Shown piece after piece: positions 48,532 to 60,291 of a stretch of 64,000 bases of DNA. The notes under the pieces are model-generated. The model did no database searches, was not told where the DNA came from, and saw nothing but the letters and a program-made list of their open reading frames with translations. Source of the stretch: Bradyrhizobium sp. CCGUVB1N3 (GTDB lineage: Bacteria; Pseudomonadota; Alphaproteobacteria; Rhizobiales; Xanthobacteraceae); the NCBI RefSeq assembly GCF_024199925.1, contig NZ_JANADR010000001.1, forward strand, positions 5,893,501-5,957,500, read 5' to 3'. Both the position numbers and the translations under genes were made by a program. How positions within the stretch are numbered: the first letter of the stretch is position 1; each line of letters opens with the position of its first letter.

Positions 48532-49389
48532 CTAAACCCCTTTTCCAGCGATGAGGCCTTGCGGCCGGAATTTGATGAAGGCAATTGCGAGGACGAAGAC
48601 GAGAACGTCGGCGACCACGGGCGCGATGATCCAGGGCAGCGCGGCGCTGAGCGTGCCGATCACACCGGCGCCCGCGACCGGACCGATGAAGGAGCCAACG
48701 CCGCCGACCATGACGGCGACAAAGCCCTGGATCAGGAAGCGGATGCCGAGATCGGCGAACAGGCTGAACACCGGAACGATCAGCGCACCGGCAAGCCCTG
48801 CGAGCGCCGCGCCGAAGGCAAAGGTGGCGCCGTAGATCAGCGGCGTCGAAATCCCGGAGGCACGCGCCAGCGCCGGGTTCTCCAGCGTGGCGCGCACGCG
48901 GAGCCCAAAGCTCGTGCGCGAAAGCAGGAGATAGCAGGCGCCCATCACCAGGAGCGTGATCACGATGATGATGAAGCGCCAGGTCGAGATGTGCACGGTG
49001 CCGAGATCGATCGAGCCACCGATCGGTTCCGGCACGGTCAGATAGAAGCCGCCGATCAGCCCGCGCACGGATTCGCGGATGATCAGGCCGAGCGCATAGG
49101 TGCCGAGCATGGCGACGATCGGCGCGGCGTAGAAGCGGCGGATGATCAGCCCCTCCAGCGCGAAACCGAGCGCGCCGACCAGGAAGGGCGCGGCGACCAT
49201 GCCGGCCCAGATCGGCAGGCCGTGGCTATAGGCGAGATAGGTGATGTAGGCCCCGAGCAGGACGAACTCTCCTTGCGCGAAGTTGAAGATGCCCATCATG
49301 CTGGCAATGATCCCGAGCCCCAGCACGATCAGGACGATGATCGCGCCAAAGCTCAGGATTTCGAACGCCGCGACGAATGCGTTAGCCAT
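48532..49389 (-). CDS. ABC transporter permease, LivH type
   Basis: A 285-residue permease with about eight membrane segments (FEILSFGAIIVLIVLGLGII at the start). FNFAQGEFVLLGAYITYLAY is the typical LivH motif after helix two, and LIQGFVAVMVGGVGSFIGPV the coupling region. It forms a heterodimer with LivM. It lies 36 bases after the amidase gene and two bases before the binding protein, consistent with a single transcript. Confidence 0.92.
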   Translation of the reverse strand: MANAFVAAFEILSFGAIIVLIVLGLGIIASMMGIFNFAQGEFVLLGAYITYLAYSHGLPIWAGMVAAPFLVGALGFALEGLIIRRFYAAPIVAMLGTYALGLIIRESVRGLIGGFYLTVPEPIGGSIDLGTVHISTWRFIIIVITLLVMGACYLLLSRTSFGLRVRATLENPALARASGISTPLIYGATFAFGAALAGLAGALIVPVFSLFADLGIRFLIQGFVAVMVGGVGSFIGPVAGAGVIGTLSAALPWIIAPVVADVLVFVLAIAFIKFRPQGLIAGKGV

Positions 49390-49425
49390 ACGTTGCGATC
49401 CACCCAGCCAGCATTACGTCTCGCC

Positions 49426-50940
49426 TCACATCTTCTTCCAGTCGCCGATCTGCTCGAAGGCATGCGCGGCGCGGTAGATCGTCGATTCCTCGAAGTGGCG
49501 GCCGACCAGCATCAACCCGACCGGCAGGCCGTCGACCATGCCGCAGGGCAGCGACATCGCCGGATGATGAGTGATGTCGAACGGCGCGGTGTTGGCGATC
49601 ATCTCCAGCGCGCGGGCGACATAGTCCTCCCGGCTGGCATTCGCCGGCGGCAGCGGCGTCGCCTTCATCGGCGTCGTCGGCAGCAGCAGCAGATCGTAGT
49701 CGCCGAACGCCTTGTCATAGGCGGCCGTCAGGCGGCGGGAGATGTTGAGCGCCTTGCCGTAGTAGCGCGGACCGAAGGTGTTGTTGATGTAGGTGCCGAG
49801 CAGAAGGAACAGCTTTGTCGTCTCGGAGAGCGAATCGGCCTGCCGGCGCCAGCCGCGATGGAAATCCATCAGCGAGGTCGAATAGAGGTCGCCGCGGGAA
49901 AGGCCATAGCCGTCGCCATACATCATGGTCTGGGTCATGCCTTCGGTGCCGATCGGCGTCCAGATCGCAGGGCCTGCGAGATGCATCGGGATCGACACCG
50001 TCTCGACGGTGGCGCCGAGATCCCTGAAGCGCTTCGCCGCCTCGCGCACGCTTTCATTGACGGCGGCTTCTGCGGTCGGCAGCTCAAACCCCTCCTTGAG
50101 GATGCCGATCTTCATGCCCTTGATGCCGGCCCCGAGCGCCTTGGTGTATTCGTCGACCTTCGGCGACTTGATGCGGGGATCGTAGCCGTCGTCGCCGGCT
50201 ATCACCTCGAGCAGCAGCGCGTTGTCGGCGACCGTCGCCGTCATCGGGCCGGTGTGATCGACAAAGATCTCGATCGGCATGATGCCGGTATAGGGCACGA
50301 GGCCCCAGGTCGGCTTCATGCCGTAGATGCCGCAGAACGAGGACGGCATGCGGATCGAGCCGCCCTGGTCGCCGCCGATCGCCATGTCGACCTCGCCGAG
50401 CGCTACGACGACGCCGGAGCCGGAGGACGAGCCGCCGGCCGAGTAGCCCATCTTGTGCGGATTATGCACCGGACCGACCGCGCCGGTGTGGCTGCCGCCG
50501 GACATGCAGAAGGATTCGCAATGGACCTTGCCGGCGATCTCGGCGCCGGCGTCCAGCATGCGCGTGACGATGGTGGCGTCGAAATCGGGCACGTAGCCTT
50601 CCAGCGTCGCCGAGCCGTTCATCATGGGAACGCCGGCGAGCATGATGTTGTCCTTCAGCGCGACCGTCTTGCCCTTGAGCTTGCCGCTGGCGGCGCCCTT
50701 CACGGTCGACTTGCGATACCAGGCGTTCCGCGGGTTCTCGTCCGGCGAAGGCCGGTAGCCAGGCGTCCGCGGATATTTCACCGGCGGCAATTCGTCGGGC
50801 ATCGCCGCGACGAGATTGTAGGCCTCGATCGAGCCCTGCATCAGGCCGCGAAACGAGGCGACGTCTTCATCGGTCAGCGCAAGGCCGCACTGTTCGGCGA
50901 CGCTGCGGAGCTGGGTTGGGGTGGGAAGGACAACTGACAC
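49426..50940 (-). CDS. Amidase (amidase-signature family)
   Basis: A 504-residue amidase-signature hydrolase. The catalytic Lys lies in TVALKDNIMLAG, and the Ser pair in GYSAGGSSSGSGVVVALGEV and GGDQGGSIRMPSSFCGIYGM. This Ser-cisSer-Lys enzyme class hydrolyses amides to acid plus ammonia. It stands directly upstream of the importer genes and downstream of the AmiC-like gene, which suggests that the transported compound is its substrate, possibly a short aliphatic amide. The start is ATG at 50938-50940. A GGAAATATTTTCC palindrome lies about 95 bases upstream. Confidence 0.92.
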   Translation of the reverse strand: MSVVLPTPTQLRSVAEQCGLALTDEDVASFRGLMQGSIEAYNLVAAMPDELPPVKYPRTPGYRPSPDENPRNAWYRKSTVKGAASGKLKGKTVALKDNIMLAGVPMMNGSATLEGYVPDFDATIVTRMLDAGAEIAGKVHCESFCMSGGSHTGAVGPVHNPHKMGYSAGGSSSGSGVVVALGEVDMAIGGDQGGSIRMPSSFCGIYGMKPTWGLVPYTGIMPIEIFVDHTGPMTATVADNALLLEVIAGDDGYDPRIKSPKVDEYTKALGAGIKGMKIGILKEGFELPTAEAAVNESVREAAKRFRDLGATVETVSIPMHLAGPAIWTPIGTEGMTQTMMYGDGYGLSRGDLYSTSLMDFHRGWRRQADSLSETTKLFLLLGTYINNTFGPRYYGKALNISRRLTAAYDKAFGDYDLLLLPTTPMKATPLPPANASREDYVARALEMIANTAPFDITHHPAMSLPCGMVDGLPVGLMLVGRHFEESTIYRAAHAFEQIGDWKKM

Positions 50941-51035
50941 GACGCTCTCCTGAATCTTTTGAATGGTCTTTTGGACGTGCGGCCGCAGTCCGCATTGCGA
51001 GCGCGGACCACCGGCCTCGTCGCAACATTCAAAAC

Positions 51036-51048
51036 GGAAATATTTTCC
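51036..51048. promoter_or_regulatory. Palindrome upstream of the amidase gene
   Basis: GGAAATATTTTCC (GGAAA-TAT-TTTCC) inside a wider AT-rich stretch flanked by TTCAAAAC and CTTTTCAAG, in a region otherwise high in GC. It lies between the amidase and AmiC-like genes, and may bind the MarR protein encoded at 52462 or reflect the amidase promoter. Confidence 0.5.
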
Positions 51049-51099
51049 TTTTCAAGTATTATTTTGCGTCCAGGCGTCTGCGAGCATCCGCATGCCGTG

Positions 51100-52287
51100 T
51101 CAGATCGGCTTGATCAGCTTGAAGTCGAGACCGTCGGCCTCGGCGAGATACATCGGCATGCGCGCATGCCCGTTGCGGACCGTGACGGGCCCGCGCGCGC
51201 CGCTGTAGACGACGTTGCGGGCCGCCGCGAGCATCGGCCCCATCGCCAGCGTGCCGGCCTTGGCCGCCACGGCTTCGAGGAAGCGCAGCCCCTCATAGCT
51301 GGATTGCCCGAGCGAGCCGATCGGCGGGGCGTTCGGGCCGAACATTGCGCTGTAGCGGCTCTGGAAGTCGTCATTGGCGCGCGAGCCGACGGCGGGGAAA
51401 TAGCCGGAGGCGCAGAACAGATTCTCGGAATTGTCGGCGCCGATGCCGAGCAGCACGGTCTCGTCCATCGCCCCGGCGAGCCGCAGCGTGGTCGTGCCGA
51501 GGCCGCATTCGCCGAACGCGCGGTTGAAGGTGATGCTGTCGGTGCCGATCAGCGAGATCAGCACGACATCGGGCTTGGCGGCGCGGATCCGCGCCAGATG
51601 CGGCTCGTGATTGTCTTCGCCGAGCGGCACGAACTCCTCGCCGACGACGTGCCCGCCAGTTTCCTTGATGTAGCGCTTCACCGCGCGGTGCGACTGCCAG
51701 GGCCAGACATAGTCGCTGCCGATCAGATACCAGCGCGCGGCCTTCTTGACGTCGGCGAGCCAGTGGATCGACGGCCGGCTCTGCCAGCGTGGCGTCTCGC
51801 CGATCGCCATGACGCCCGGCGTCTCTTCGCCGCCCTCATAGACCGGCGTGTAGATGTAGGGGATGCGGTGGCGGGTGGTGACCTTGCGCAAGGCCACGCG
51901 GACCGCGCTGGTGTGCAATCCGACGATCAGATCGACCTCGTCGAAAGCAATCGCCTGCTCGGCGCGATCGAGGATCTCGTCGAGCGGCCCACCCGCATCA
52001 TAGATCGACAGTTCGATCTCGCGTCCGAGAATGCCGCCACGCTTGTTGATCTCGGCGACCGCGAGCTGCGCGCTGCTGGTGGCGCACGGCCCCCAGACAC
52101 CGGGCGAGCCGCTGCAGCAGATGAAGCCGCCGATCCGAAGCTTGCTGCTGGCGCCGCGTCGCCGGAAGAAGCTGTGATCGCTCGGCGACAATGCGCGATC
52201 GACCGCCGGCGACGACAGATTCCTCAGCAGCAGGGACGGCGGAAACGCGGGCCCGCCGGAAGCCGGGAATTTCACCGTCGCGCCCAC
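51100..52287 (-). CDS. AmiC-like cytosolic amide sensor (type I binding fold)
   Basis: A 395-residue type I periplasmic-binding-protein fold without a signal peptide: the first 50 residues are polar or Arg-rich, then LRIGGFICCSGSPGVWGPCA and AEINKRGGILGREIELSIYD follow. The core (DLIVGLHTSAVRVALRKVTT; GSDYVWPWQSHRAVKRYIKE) resembles AmiC of Pseudomonas, a cytosolic amide receptor controlling amidase expression, and UrtA-type proteins. No AmiR antiterminator gene is found here, so signalling may go through the divergent MarR protein or an unlinked partner. It is the promoter-proximal gene of the leftward amidase/transport operon. An exported binding protein with a missed signal is the alternative. 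Confidence 0.78.
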   Translation of the reverse strand: MGATVKFPASGGPAFPPSLLLRNLSSPAVDRALSPSDHSFFRRRGASSKLRIGGFICCSGSPGVWGPCATSSAQLAVAEINKRGGILGREIELSIYDAGGPLDEILDRAEQAIAFDEVDLIVGLHTSAVRVALRKVTTRHRIPYIYTPVYEGGEETPGVMAIGETPRWQSRPSIHWLADVKKAARWYLIGSDYVWPWQSHRAVKRYIKETGGHVVGEEFVPLGEDNHEPHLARIRAAKPDVVLISLIGTDSITFNRAFGECGLGTTTLRLAGAMDETVLLGIGADNSENLFCASGYFPAVGSRANDDFQSRYSAMFGPNAPPIGSLGQSSYEGLRFLEAVAAKAGTLAMGPMLAAARNVVYSGARGPVTVRNGHARMPMYLAEADGLDFKLIKPI

Positions 52288-52376
52288 GCCAACTCCTGTC
52301 CCAGACTCAAAAGCACGTTAAGCGGGCGACCGCGGCATCCGCCCTTTTGTTGGGCAATCATCCTATTTTGAAAATA

Positions 52377-52388
52377 TTGAATATTCAA
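52377..52388. promoter_or_regulatory. Probable MarR operator
   Basis: TTGAATATTCAA, a perfect 12-bp palindrome in the AT-rich intergenic region between the AmiC-like gene and marR, about 75 bases before the marR start. MarR proteins commonly bind such inverted repeats to repress divergent promoters. Confidence 0.6.
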
Positions 52389-52461
52389 GAATTGAAGTGC
52401 ATATAGAAGCAGCATCGATTGCAAGACATTCACTCATTTGGATCAATACGAAGTCTAAGCC

Positions 52462-52905
52462 GTGGCCAAACCGCCAAAAGAGAACTACCCCATCACCGAG
52501 CACCTCGCCTATCTGCTGGCGCAAGCCAACCGGGAGATCAACCGGCAGCTTGAACTGCGCTTGAGCAAGGAGGGCGTGCCGGTCGAGCAGTGGCGTATCC
52601 TGAAAGTGCTGTCCGACGGCGACGGCCATTCGATGGGCGAGCTCGCGGACGCCGTGCTGCTCAACCATCCGACGCTGACCAAGATGATCGACCGCATGGT
52701 CTCCGACGCGCTGGTCTATCGCGTGCAGGACCCGAACGACCGCCGCAAGGTTCTGATGTTCATCTCGGACCGCGGCAAGGTGCTGTGCAAGAAGCTCAAC
52801 TCGCTCGCGGTCGATCAGGAGGAGCACATCGTCGAGAGCTACGGCGACAAGTCGACGAGCGAATTGAAGCGGCTGTTGGAGAGCCTGATCGACAGCTCGA
52901 ATTAG
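52462..52905 (+). CDS. MarR-family transcriptional regulator
   Basis: A 147-residue MarR protein with the winged HTH at about residues 45-95 (QWRILKVLSDGDGHSMGELA, LNHPTLTKMIDRMVSDALVY) and the wing R-x-x-D-x-R-K segment DPNDRRKVLMFISDRG. Long terminal helices would form the dimer. It is divergent from the AmiC-like/amidase/transporter operon and most likely represses it until a ligand is present. The ligand is not known. The C-terminus is followed by an extragenic palindrome. Confidence 0.92.
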   Translation: MAKPPKENYPITEHLAYLLAQANREINRQLELRLSKEGVPVEQWRILKVLSDGDGHSMGELADAVLLNHPTLTKMIDRMVSDALVYRVQDPNDRRKVLMFISDRGKVLCKKLNSLAVDQEEHIVESYGDKSTSELKRLLESLIDSSN

Positions 52906-52931
52906 GGCTGTCGCAATCTCTCAAAGTCGCC

Positions 52932-53113
52932 ATCCCGGACAAGCGAACTCCTGACGACGCGAAGCGTCGTCCAGAGCGAGCGCAGATCCGTGATCCATAA
53001 CCACAGGGAGTGGTTTGGCGAAGACTGCTAGTTGCGCTTCTTCGCGCGGTACGACGACTGTGCGCTCTCGATAGATTCCGCGGTATGGGTCCTGGCCTTC
53101 GCCAGGACGACAG
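52932..53113. repeat. Extragenic palindrome, family D, degenerate copy
   Basis: ATCCCGGACAAGCGAACTCC and GATCCATAACCACAGGGAGT on the left oppose GGTATGGGTCCTGGCCTTCG followed by CCAGGACGAC on the right. Additional GTCGCCCGG pieces follow to 53205. The interval 52906-53246 between the convergent marR and secA genes holds no gene I can support. Confidence 0.65.
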
Positions 53114-53246
53114 CGGAATGTGCGTGAGCGCCGTCGCACTCAACTGGCGCCGCGGCGTACTGGGTCGCCCGGTCAAGCCGGGCGACGACGGCGGAGATTG
53201 AGGGGAGAGCGTCGCGTCTCACAGGTTACGCGGCGCACCTCCATCA

Positions 53247-56087
<2,841 letters not shown>

Positions 56088-56428
56088 GCCAAATTCCTGT
56101 GTTCGCGATTACCGCGTTGCAGCCAAGAGGTTGTCACCAACTTGCCTATCAACTCACCGTGACGCCTCGCGGCCAAGACCCCGTTCCGGGGTCATCCGCC
56201 TTATGGGTGGGAATTGAGCAAATCTGGGTTCAACGGCCAAAAACGCAGCAAAATAAACGCTATCGCCATGGACGCGACCGGCCAGAGATATGGCCCGCCT
56301 CTAGCCTTGTCAACGGCGGCCGGGTTTCCGCTAATTCATCATTTTGACAGGTTTTTCGCGTTGCCAAGGCACCCCGATTGGGCGAGTGTCCGCCCGCCCA
56401 AATACCCCCTTCAGGATAAGGATTTTCC
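56088..56428. other. Divergent promoter region of secA and the isomerase gene
   Basis: A 341-base intergenic stretch between divergent genes. No ORF with plausible composition, no hairpin family and no recognised RNA was found. It should contain both promoters; no confident -35/-10 pair could be fixed by eye. Confidence 0.5.
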
Positions 56429-57334
56429 ATGACCACCTCGTTCCCGGTAACGAAAACCGGCCTGCGCTTCGGCCTTGCCACCGCCCTTGCGGGCTGCCTT
56501 GCACTGGCGCTGATCGCAGGTCCCGGCCGGGCCGCCGACGACCCGGTCCTGGCCAAGGTCAACGGCGCGGAGATCAAGAAGAGCGACGTCGCGCTCGCCG
56601 AGGAGGAACTGGGGGCGAGCCTGGCGCAGATGGACCCGGCGACCAAGGACGAGAACGTGCTGGCCTTCCTGATCGACATGAAGATCGTCGCCAAGGCCGC
56701 CGAGGACAAGAAGATCGCCGACGGCGACGAGTTCAAGAAGCGCATGGCGTTCGCCCGCAACCGCCTGTTGATGGACAGCCTGCTCGCCCAGGAAGGCAAG
56801 GCGGCGACCACCCCCGACTCCATGAAGAAGGTCTATGAGGAGGCCTCCAAGCAGATCACCGGCGAGCAGGAGGTGCGCGCCCGCCACATCCTGGTCGAAA
56901 CCGAGGACGAGGCCAAGGCCGTGAAGGCCGAGCTCGACAAGGGCGCCGATTTCGCCGAGCTCGCCAAGAAGAAGTCCAAGGATCCGGGCTCCGCCGATGG
57001 CGGCGACCTCGGCTTCTTCACCAAGGAGCAGATGGTGCCGGAATTCTCGTCGGTGGCCTTCTCGCTGGAGCCGGGCAAGATCTCGGACCCCGTGAAGTCG
57101 CAGTTCGGCTGGCACATCATCAAGGTCGAGGAAAAGCGCAGCCGCAAGGCGCCGGATTTCGACCAGGTCAAGGCCCAGATCGAGAACTACGTCACCCGCA
57201 AGGCGCAGGCTGATTACGTCGCAAAACTCCGCGCTGAGGCCAAGGTCGAGCGGCTCGACCAGCCGGCAGCGGACGCAGCCAAGCCCGCTGAGAAGCCGGC
57301 CGACAACAAGATGGCGCCGCCGGCGAAGAAGTAA
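56429..57334 (+). CDS. Periplasmic PpiC-type peptidyl-prolyl isomerase
   Basis: A 301-residue exported foldase. Residues 1-36 form a signal peptide (GCLALALIAGPGRAADD). After a SurA/PrsA-like N-terminal helical domain, the parvulin domain lies at about 150-245: ARHILVETEDEAKAVKAELD, SADGGDLGFFTKEQMVPEFS, and FGWHIIKVEEKR. It accelerates proline isomerisation and folding of exported proteins, plausibly substrates of SecA encoded divergently. The C-terminus is Lys/Ala/Pro-rich. A GGATAAGGA sequence 14 bases before the ATG is a somewhat distant Shine-Dalgarno. Confidence 0.92.
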   Translation: MTTSFPVTKTGLRFGLATALAGCLALALIAGPGRAADDPVLAKVNGAEIKKSDVALAEEELGASLAQMDPATKDENVLAFLIDMKIVAKAAEDKKIADGDEFKKRMAFARNRLLMDSLLAQEGKAATTPDSMKKVYEEASKQITGEQEVRARHILVETEDEAKAVKAELDKGADFAELAKKKSKDPGSADGGDLGFFTKEQMVPEFSSVAFSLEPGKISDPVKSQFGWHIIKVEEKRSRKAPDFDQVKAQIENYVTRKAQADYVAKLRAEAKVERLDQPAADAAKPAEKPADNKMAPPAKK

Positions 57335-57380
57335 GAATTCGCTGTCACTTCGCTGACGCCAAGAGTATCTAAGCATCGCA

Positions 57381-57403
57381 ATGGCCGGGCATCGCCCGGC
57401 CAT
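57381..57403 (+). terminator. Hairpin after the isomerase gene
   Basis: ATGGCCGGGC-ATC-GCCCGGCCAT: a perfect 10-bp stem and 3-base loop 46 bases past the isomerase stop and before argJ. A T-run does not follow, so termination efficiency is uncertain. Confidence 0.6.
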
Positions 57404-57436
57404 CTGCATATCCAGACCCATCAAGGCGCTCTCACG

Positions 57437-58678
57437 ATGTCCTCAGCCGTCTCTCCCCTCGCCCCGAAACACGTTCCCGACATGCCCGTGATCGCGGGAG
57501 TCCGTCTCGCGACGGCCGAGGCCGGCATCCGCTACAAGAACCGCACCGACGTGCTGCTTGCGCTTCTGGACAAGGGCACCGCGGTCGCCGGCGTCTTCAC
57601 CAAGTCGAAGTGCCCGTCCGCGCCGGTGGAATGGTGCCGGGCCAAGCTCAGGGGCGGCAAGGCGCGCGCGCTGGTCGTCAATTCCGGCAATGCCAATGCC
57701 TTCACCGGAAAGACCGGACGGGCATCGACCGCGCTGACCGCGAAGATCGCAGCCAAGGCCGTCGGCTGTAGCGAAAGCGAGATTTTCCTGGCCTCGACCG
57801 GCGTGATCGGCGAGCCGCTCGACGCGACCAAGTTCGACGGCGTGCTCGGCCGTCTCGCTGAGACCGCCGAGCCGGGCGATTACCTCGCCGCCGCAAAAGC
57901 GATCATGACCACTGACACGTTCCCGAAGGTCGCAACCAGAACCGTGAAACTCGGCAAGGCCAAGGTCACCATCAACGGCATGGCCAAGGGCGCCGGCATG
58001 ATCGCACCCGACATGGCGACGATGCTGTCGTTCATCTTCACCGACGCGCCGATCGCGCCTGCCGCGCTGCAAGCGCTGCTCAAGAGCGGCGTCGAGGACA
58101 CGTTCAACGCGGTGACCATCGACGGCGACACCTCGACCTCGGACACGCTGCTGGCGTTCGCGACCGGTGCCGCGGCCGAGCACGGCGCGCCCAGAATCAG
58201 CCGCGCCAGCGATCCTCGCCTGAAGGCCTTCGTCAAGGCGTTCAACGAGGTGCTCGCCAACCTCTCCGAGCAGGTCGCCCGCGACGGCGAAGGCGCACGC
58301 AAGCTGGTCGAGATCACCGTCGAAGGCGCCAAGACCAAGGCGTCGGCGCGCAAGATCGCGATGTCGATCGCGAACTCGCCGCTGGTGAAGACCGCGATCG
58401 CCGGCGAGGACGCCAATTGGGGGCGCGTGGTCATGGCGGTGGGCAAGGCCGGCGAGCCCGCCGATCGTGACAGACTGTCGATCTCCTTCAACGGCATCCG
58501 CGTCGCCAAGAGCGGCGCGCGCGATCCGTCCTACGACGAGGCGCAGGTGTCGGAAGCGATGAAGGCGCCGGAGATCGCGATCAAGGTCTCGCTCGGCCTC
58601 GGCAAGGGCCGCGACCGCGTGCTGACCTGCGACCTCACCAAGGAATATGTGGCGATCAACGGCGACTATCGGTCGTAA
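57437..58678 (+). CDS. argJ: Bifunctional ornithine acetyltransferase / N-acetylglutamate synthase
   Basis: A 413-residue ArgJ, which recycles the acetyl group from N-acetylornithine to glutamate in arginine synthesis. The self-cleavage site is in [18 protein letters not shown], where the Thr of MATML becomes the N-terminal nucleophile of the beta chain. [14 protein letters not shown] and [13 protein letters not shown] are further family motifs. Whether it has the full bifunctional activity or only the transferase cannot be told. It lies eight bases upstream of mutT. Confidence 0.95.
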   Translation: MSSAVSPLAPKHVPDMPVIAGVRLATAEAGIRYKNRTDVLLALLDKGTAVAGVFTKSKCPSAPVEWCRAKLRGGKARALVVNSGNANAFTGKTGRASTALTAKIAAKAVGCSESEIFLASTGVIGEPLDATKFDGVLGRLAETAEPGDYLAAAKAIMTTDTFPKVATRTVKLGKAKVTINGMAKGAGMIAPDMATMLSFIFTDAPIAPAALQALLKSGVEDTFNAVTIDGDTSTSDTLLAFATGAAAEHGAPRISRASDPRLKAFVKAFNEVLANLSEQVARDGEGARKLVEITVEGAKTKASARKIAMSIANSPLVKTAIAGEDANWGRVVMAVGKAGEPADRDRLSISFNGIRVAKSGARDPSYDEAQVSEAMKAPEIAIKVSLGLGKGRDRVLTCDLTKEYVAINGDYRS

Positions 58679-58686
58679 GTTCAGGC

Positions 58687-59097
58687 ATGGCCGAACTCAA
58701 GCTGACATTGGTGGTGGCCTGCGCGCTTGTCGACGCCGACAAGCGCGTCCTGATCGCGCAGCGCCCCGAGGGCAAGACGCTCGCCGGCCTCTGGGAGTTT
58801 CCCGGCGGCAAGCTCGAGCCAGGGGAGCGGCCGGAGCAGAGCCTCATCCGCGAGCTGCACGAGGAGCTCGGCATCACCGTCAGCGAGCCGTGCCTGGCAC
58901 CGCTCACCTTCGCGAGCCACGCCTACGAGACATTCCACCTGCTGATGCCGCTCTACATCTGCCGCCGCTGGGAGGGGATGGTGACGGCACGCGAAGGCCA
59001 GACACTGGCCTGGGTCCGCGCCAACAAGCTGCGCGACTATCCGATGCCGCCTGCGGACATCCCGCTGATCCCGCATTTGATTGATTTGTTGATGTGA
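58687..59097 (+). CDS. mutT: Nudix hydrolase MutT
   Basis: A 136-residue protein with a complete Nudix box: GGKLEPGERPEQSLIRELHE followed by ELGI (G-x5-E-x7-R-E-U-x-E-E-x-G-U). The N-terminus (LTLVVACALVDADKRVLIAQ) and length match 8-oxo-dGTP diphosphatase MutT, which removes oxidised nucleotides. The final PLIPHLIDLL helix is also typical. It follows argJ with eight bases between and is probably co-transcribed. Confidence 0.92.
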   Translation: MAELKLTLVVACALVDADKRVLIAQRPEGKTLAGLWEFPGGKLEPGERPEQSLIRELHEELGITVSEPCLAPLTFASHAYETFHLLMPLYICRRWEGMVTAREGQTLAWVRANKLRDYPMPPADIPLIPHLIDLLM

Positions 59098-59104
59098 GGC
59101 TCGG

Positions 59105-59224
59105 TGTGCCCCGGACGCAGCGCAGCGCTCTTGCGGTGCGCTGCAGAGCCGGGGCCCACGGGTACACAGTCTCGGTCCCGGCTCTGCGCAGCAGCGTTTC
59201 ACGCTGCAGCGCGTCCGGGACACG
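59105..59224. repeat. Extragenic palindrome, family E, second copy
   Basis: GTGCCCCGGACGCAGCGCAG and CTGCAGAGCCGGGGCCCACG on the left oppose TCGGTCCCGGCTCTGCGCAG and CTGCAGCGCGTCCGGGACAC on the right. It fills the whole space between convergent mutT and the methyltransferase-like gene. Confidence 0.75.
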
Positions 59225-60073
59225 TCAACCCTTCCCCGCCCTCTTCACCGCCTCCGCCAGGCTCGCCTTGGCCGAGCCGGGCTTGAGCGGCTGCTGCTGG
59301 CTGGCATGTGGGGCCCAGCCGGAGAGCCAGATGACGTCGAACGTCGCGCGGATGCGGCCGTCCGGATCGGCGAAGCGCTCGGCGTAGATCTCGGCCATTC
59401 GCAGCATCGTCGCGCGCCGCGTCGGGGTGCGCCGCCGCTCGACCAGCACATTGGCCGCGCCCATGCGGCGCAAATCCTGCATCAGCGCGAAAGCGTTCGC
59501 GTAGCGCACCACGATGCGATCGACGTCGGTGACCGGAAGCGCAAAACCCGCCCGCTGGAGCAGCGCGCCGATGTCGCGCAGGTCGGCGAACGGCGCGACG
59601 CGCGGCGATACTCCGCCCTCGCATTCGGCCTCGGCCGCGGCAAAAGCCTGGCGCAGCTCGGTCAGGCTGTCGCCGCCGATCATCGCGGCGAGCAAGAGAC
59701 CGTCAGGCTTCAACGCACGACGGATTTGCGCGAGCACGCCCGGCAGATCGTTGACGAATTGCAGCGCCAGCGCGGACGCCACGAGATCGACACTCTCCGG
59801 CGCCAGCAGCAGCTTCTCTTCGCCCGCCGCATCGAGCTCGATCCGCTGCGCGTTGCCGAAGCGCGCGCGCAACGCCGACAGCCCCTCGCCGGGGGTCCAG
59901 AGATCGGCAACGGCGCCAAATTCGCGCATCACCGCGGCCAGCCGATCAGCCATGTCCTCGTCGACGCGGTCGAGCAGGAAGCTGACAGGCCCCTGCACGC
60001 GCGCACGAGACTGCCGCGTATGCAGCAGCGCACGGTCGAACAGGGCGGGCGGGATCTGCGGGTTTTGCGCCAT
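59225..60073 (-). CDS. Methyltransferase-fold protein, BioC/NDUFAF5-like
   Basis: A 282-residue protein from ATG 60071-60073 (MAQNPQIPPALFDRALLHTR); the frame to 60214 runs into a palindrome and is rejected. RQSRARVQGPVSFLLDRVDE and FADLRDIGALLQRAGFALPV are hallmark stretches of the NDUFAF5 group, an alphaproteobacterial and mitochondrial family. Motif I, normally DLGCGxG, is degenerate (VADLWTPGEGLSAL), so SAM binding is doubtful or unusual. NDUFAF5 hydroxylates an arginine of complex I; the bacterial role is not established. The gene is next to comF, as is common in rhizobia. Confidence 0.85.
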   Translation of the reverse strand: MAQNPQIPPALFDRALLHTRQSRARVQGPVSFLLDRVDEDMADRLAAVMREFGAVADLWTPGEGLSALRARFGNAQRIELDAAGEEKLLLAPESVDLVASALALQFVNDLPGVLAQIRRALKPDGLLLAAMIGGDSLTELRQAFAAAEAECEGGVSPRVAPFADLRDIGALLQRAGFALPVTDVDRIVVRYANAFALMQDLRRMGAANVLVERRRTPTRRATMLRMAEIYAERFADPDGRIRATFDVIWLSGWAPHASQQQPLKPGSAKASLAEAVKRAGKG

Positions 60074-60113
60074 GCCGCTGGTTACGCCGAATGCGATGTT
60101 CCTGGCAATCTCC

Positions 60114-60246
60114 GCTCGCGTGTCCCGGACGCGGCGCGGCACGCATGACGCACCGCTGAGCCGGGACCCATGCTTCCGCGCACGCCGTTCCTGGGCCCCG
60201 GCTCGGCAGCGCACCGCTTCGCGCTGCGCTGCGTCCGGGGCACGAG
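60114..60246. repeat. Extragenic palindrome, family E, third copy
   Basis: GTGTCCCGGACGCGGCGCGG and GCTGAGCCGGGACCCATG on the left oppose GGGCCCCGGCTCGGCAGCGC and GCTGCGTCCGGGGCACGAG on the right. It lies between the divergent methyltransferase-like and comF genes. Confidence 0.65.
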
Positions 60247-60291
60247 ATCGAGCAGCTTGAGCGGATCTCCGTGCAACGCTAGCCTTACCCT

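Noticed and set aside
46514..48535. 673-codon plus-strand frame opposite livM and the binding protein
   Set aside because: Antisense to two clearly recognised proteins; no independent start signal or domain.
48559..50937. 792-codon plus-strand frame opposite the permease and amidase genes
   Set aside because: Spans two real genes on the other strand, and its sequence is Asp/Arg/His-rich shadow translation.
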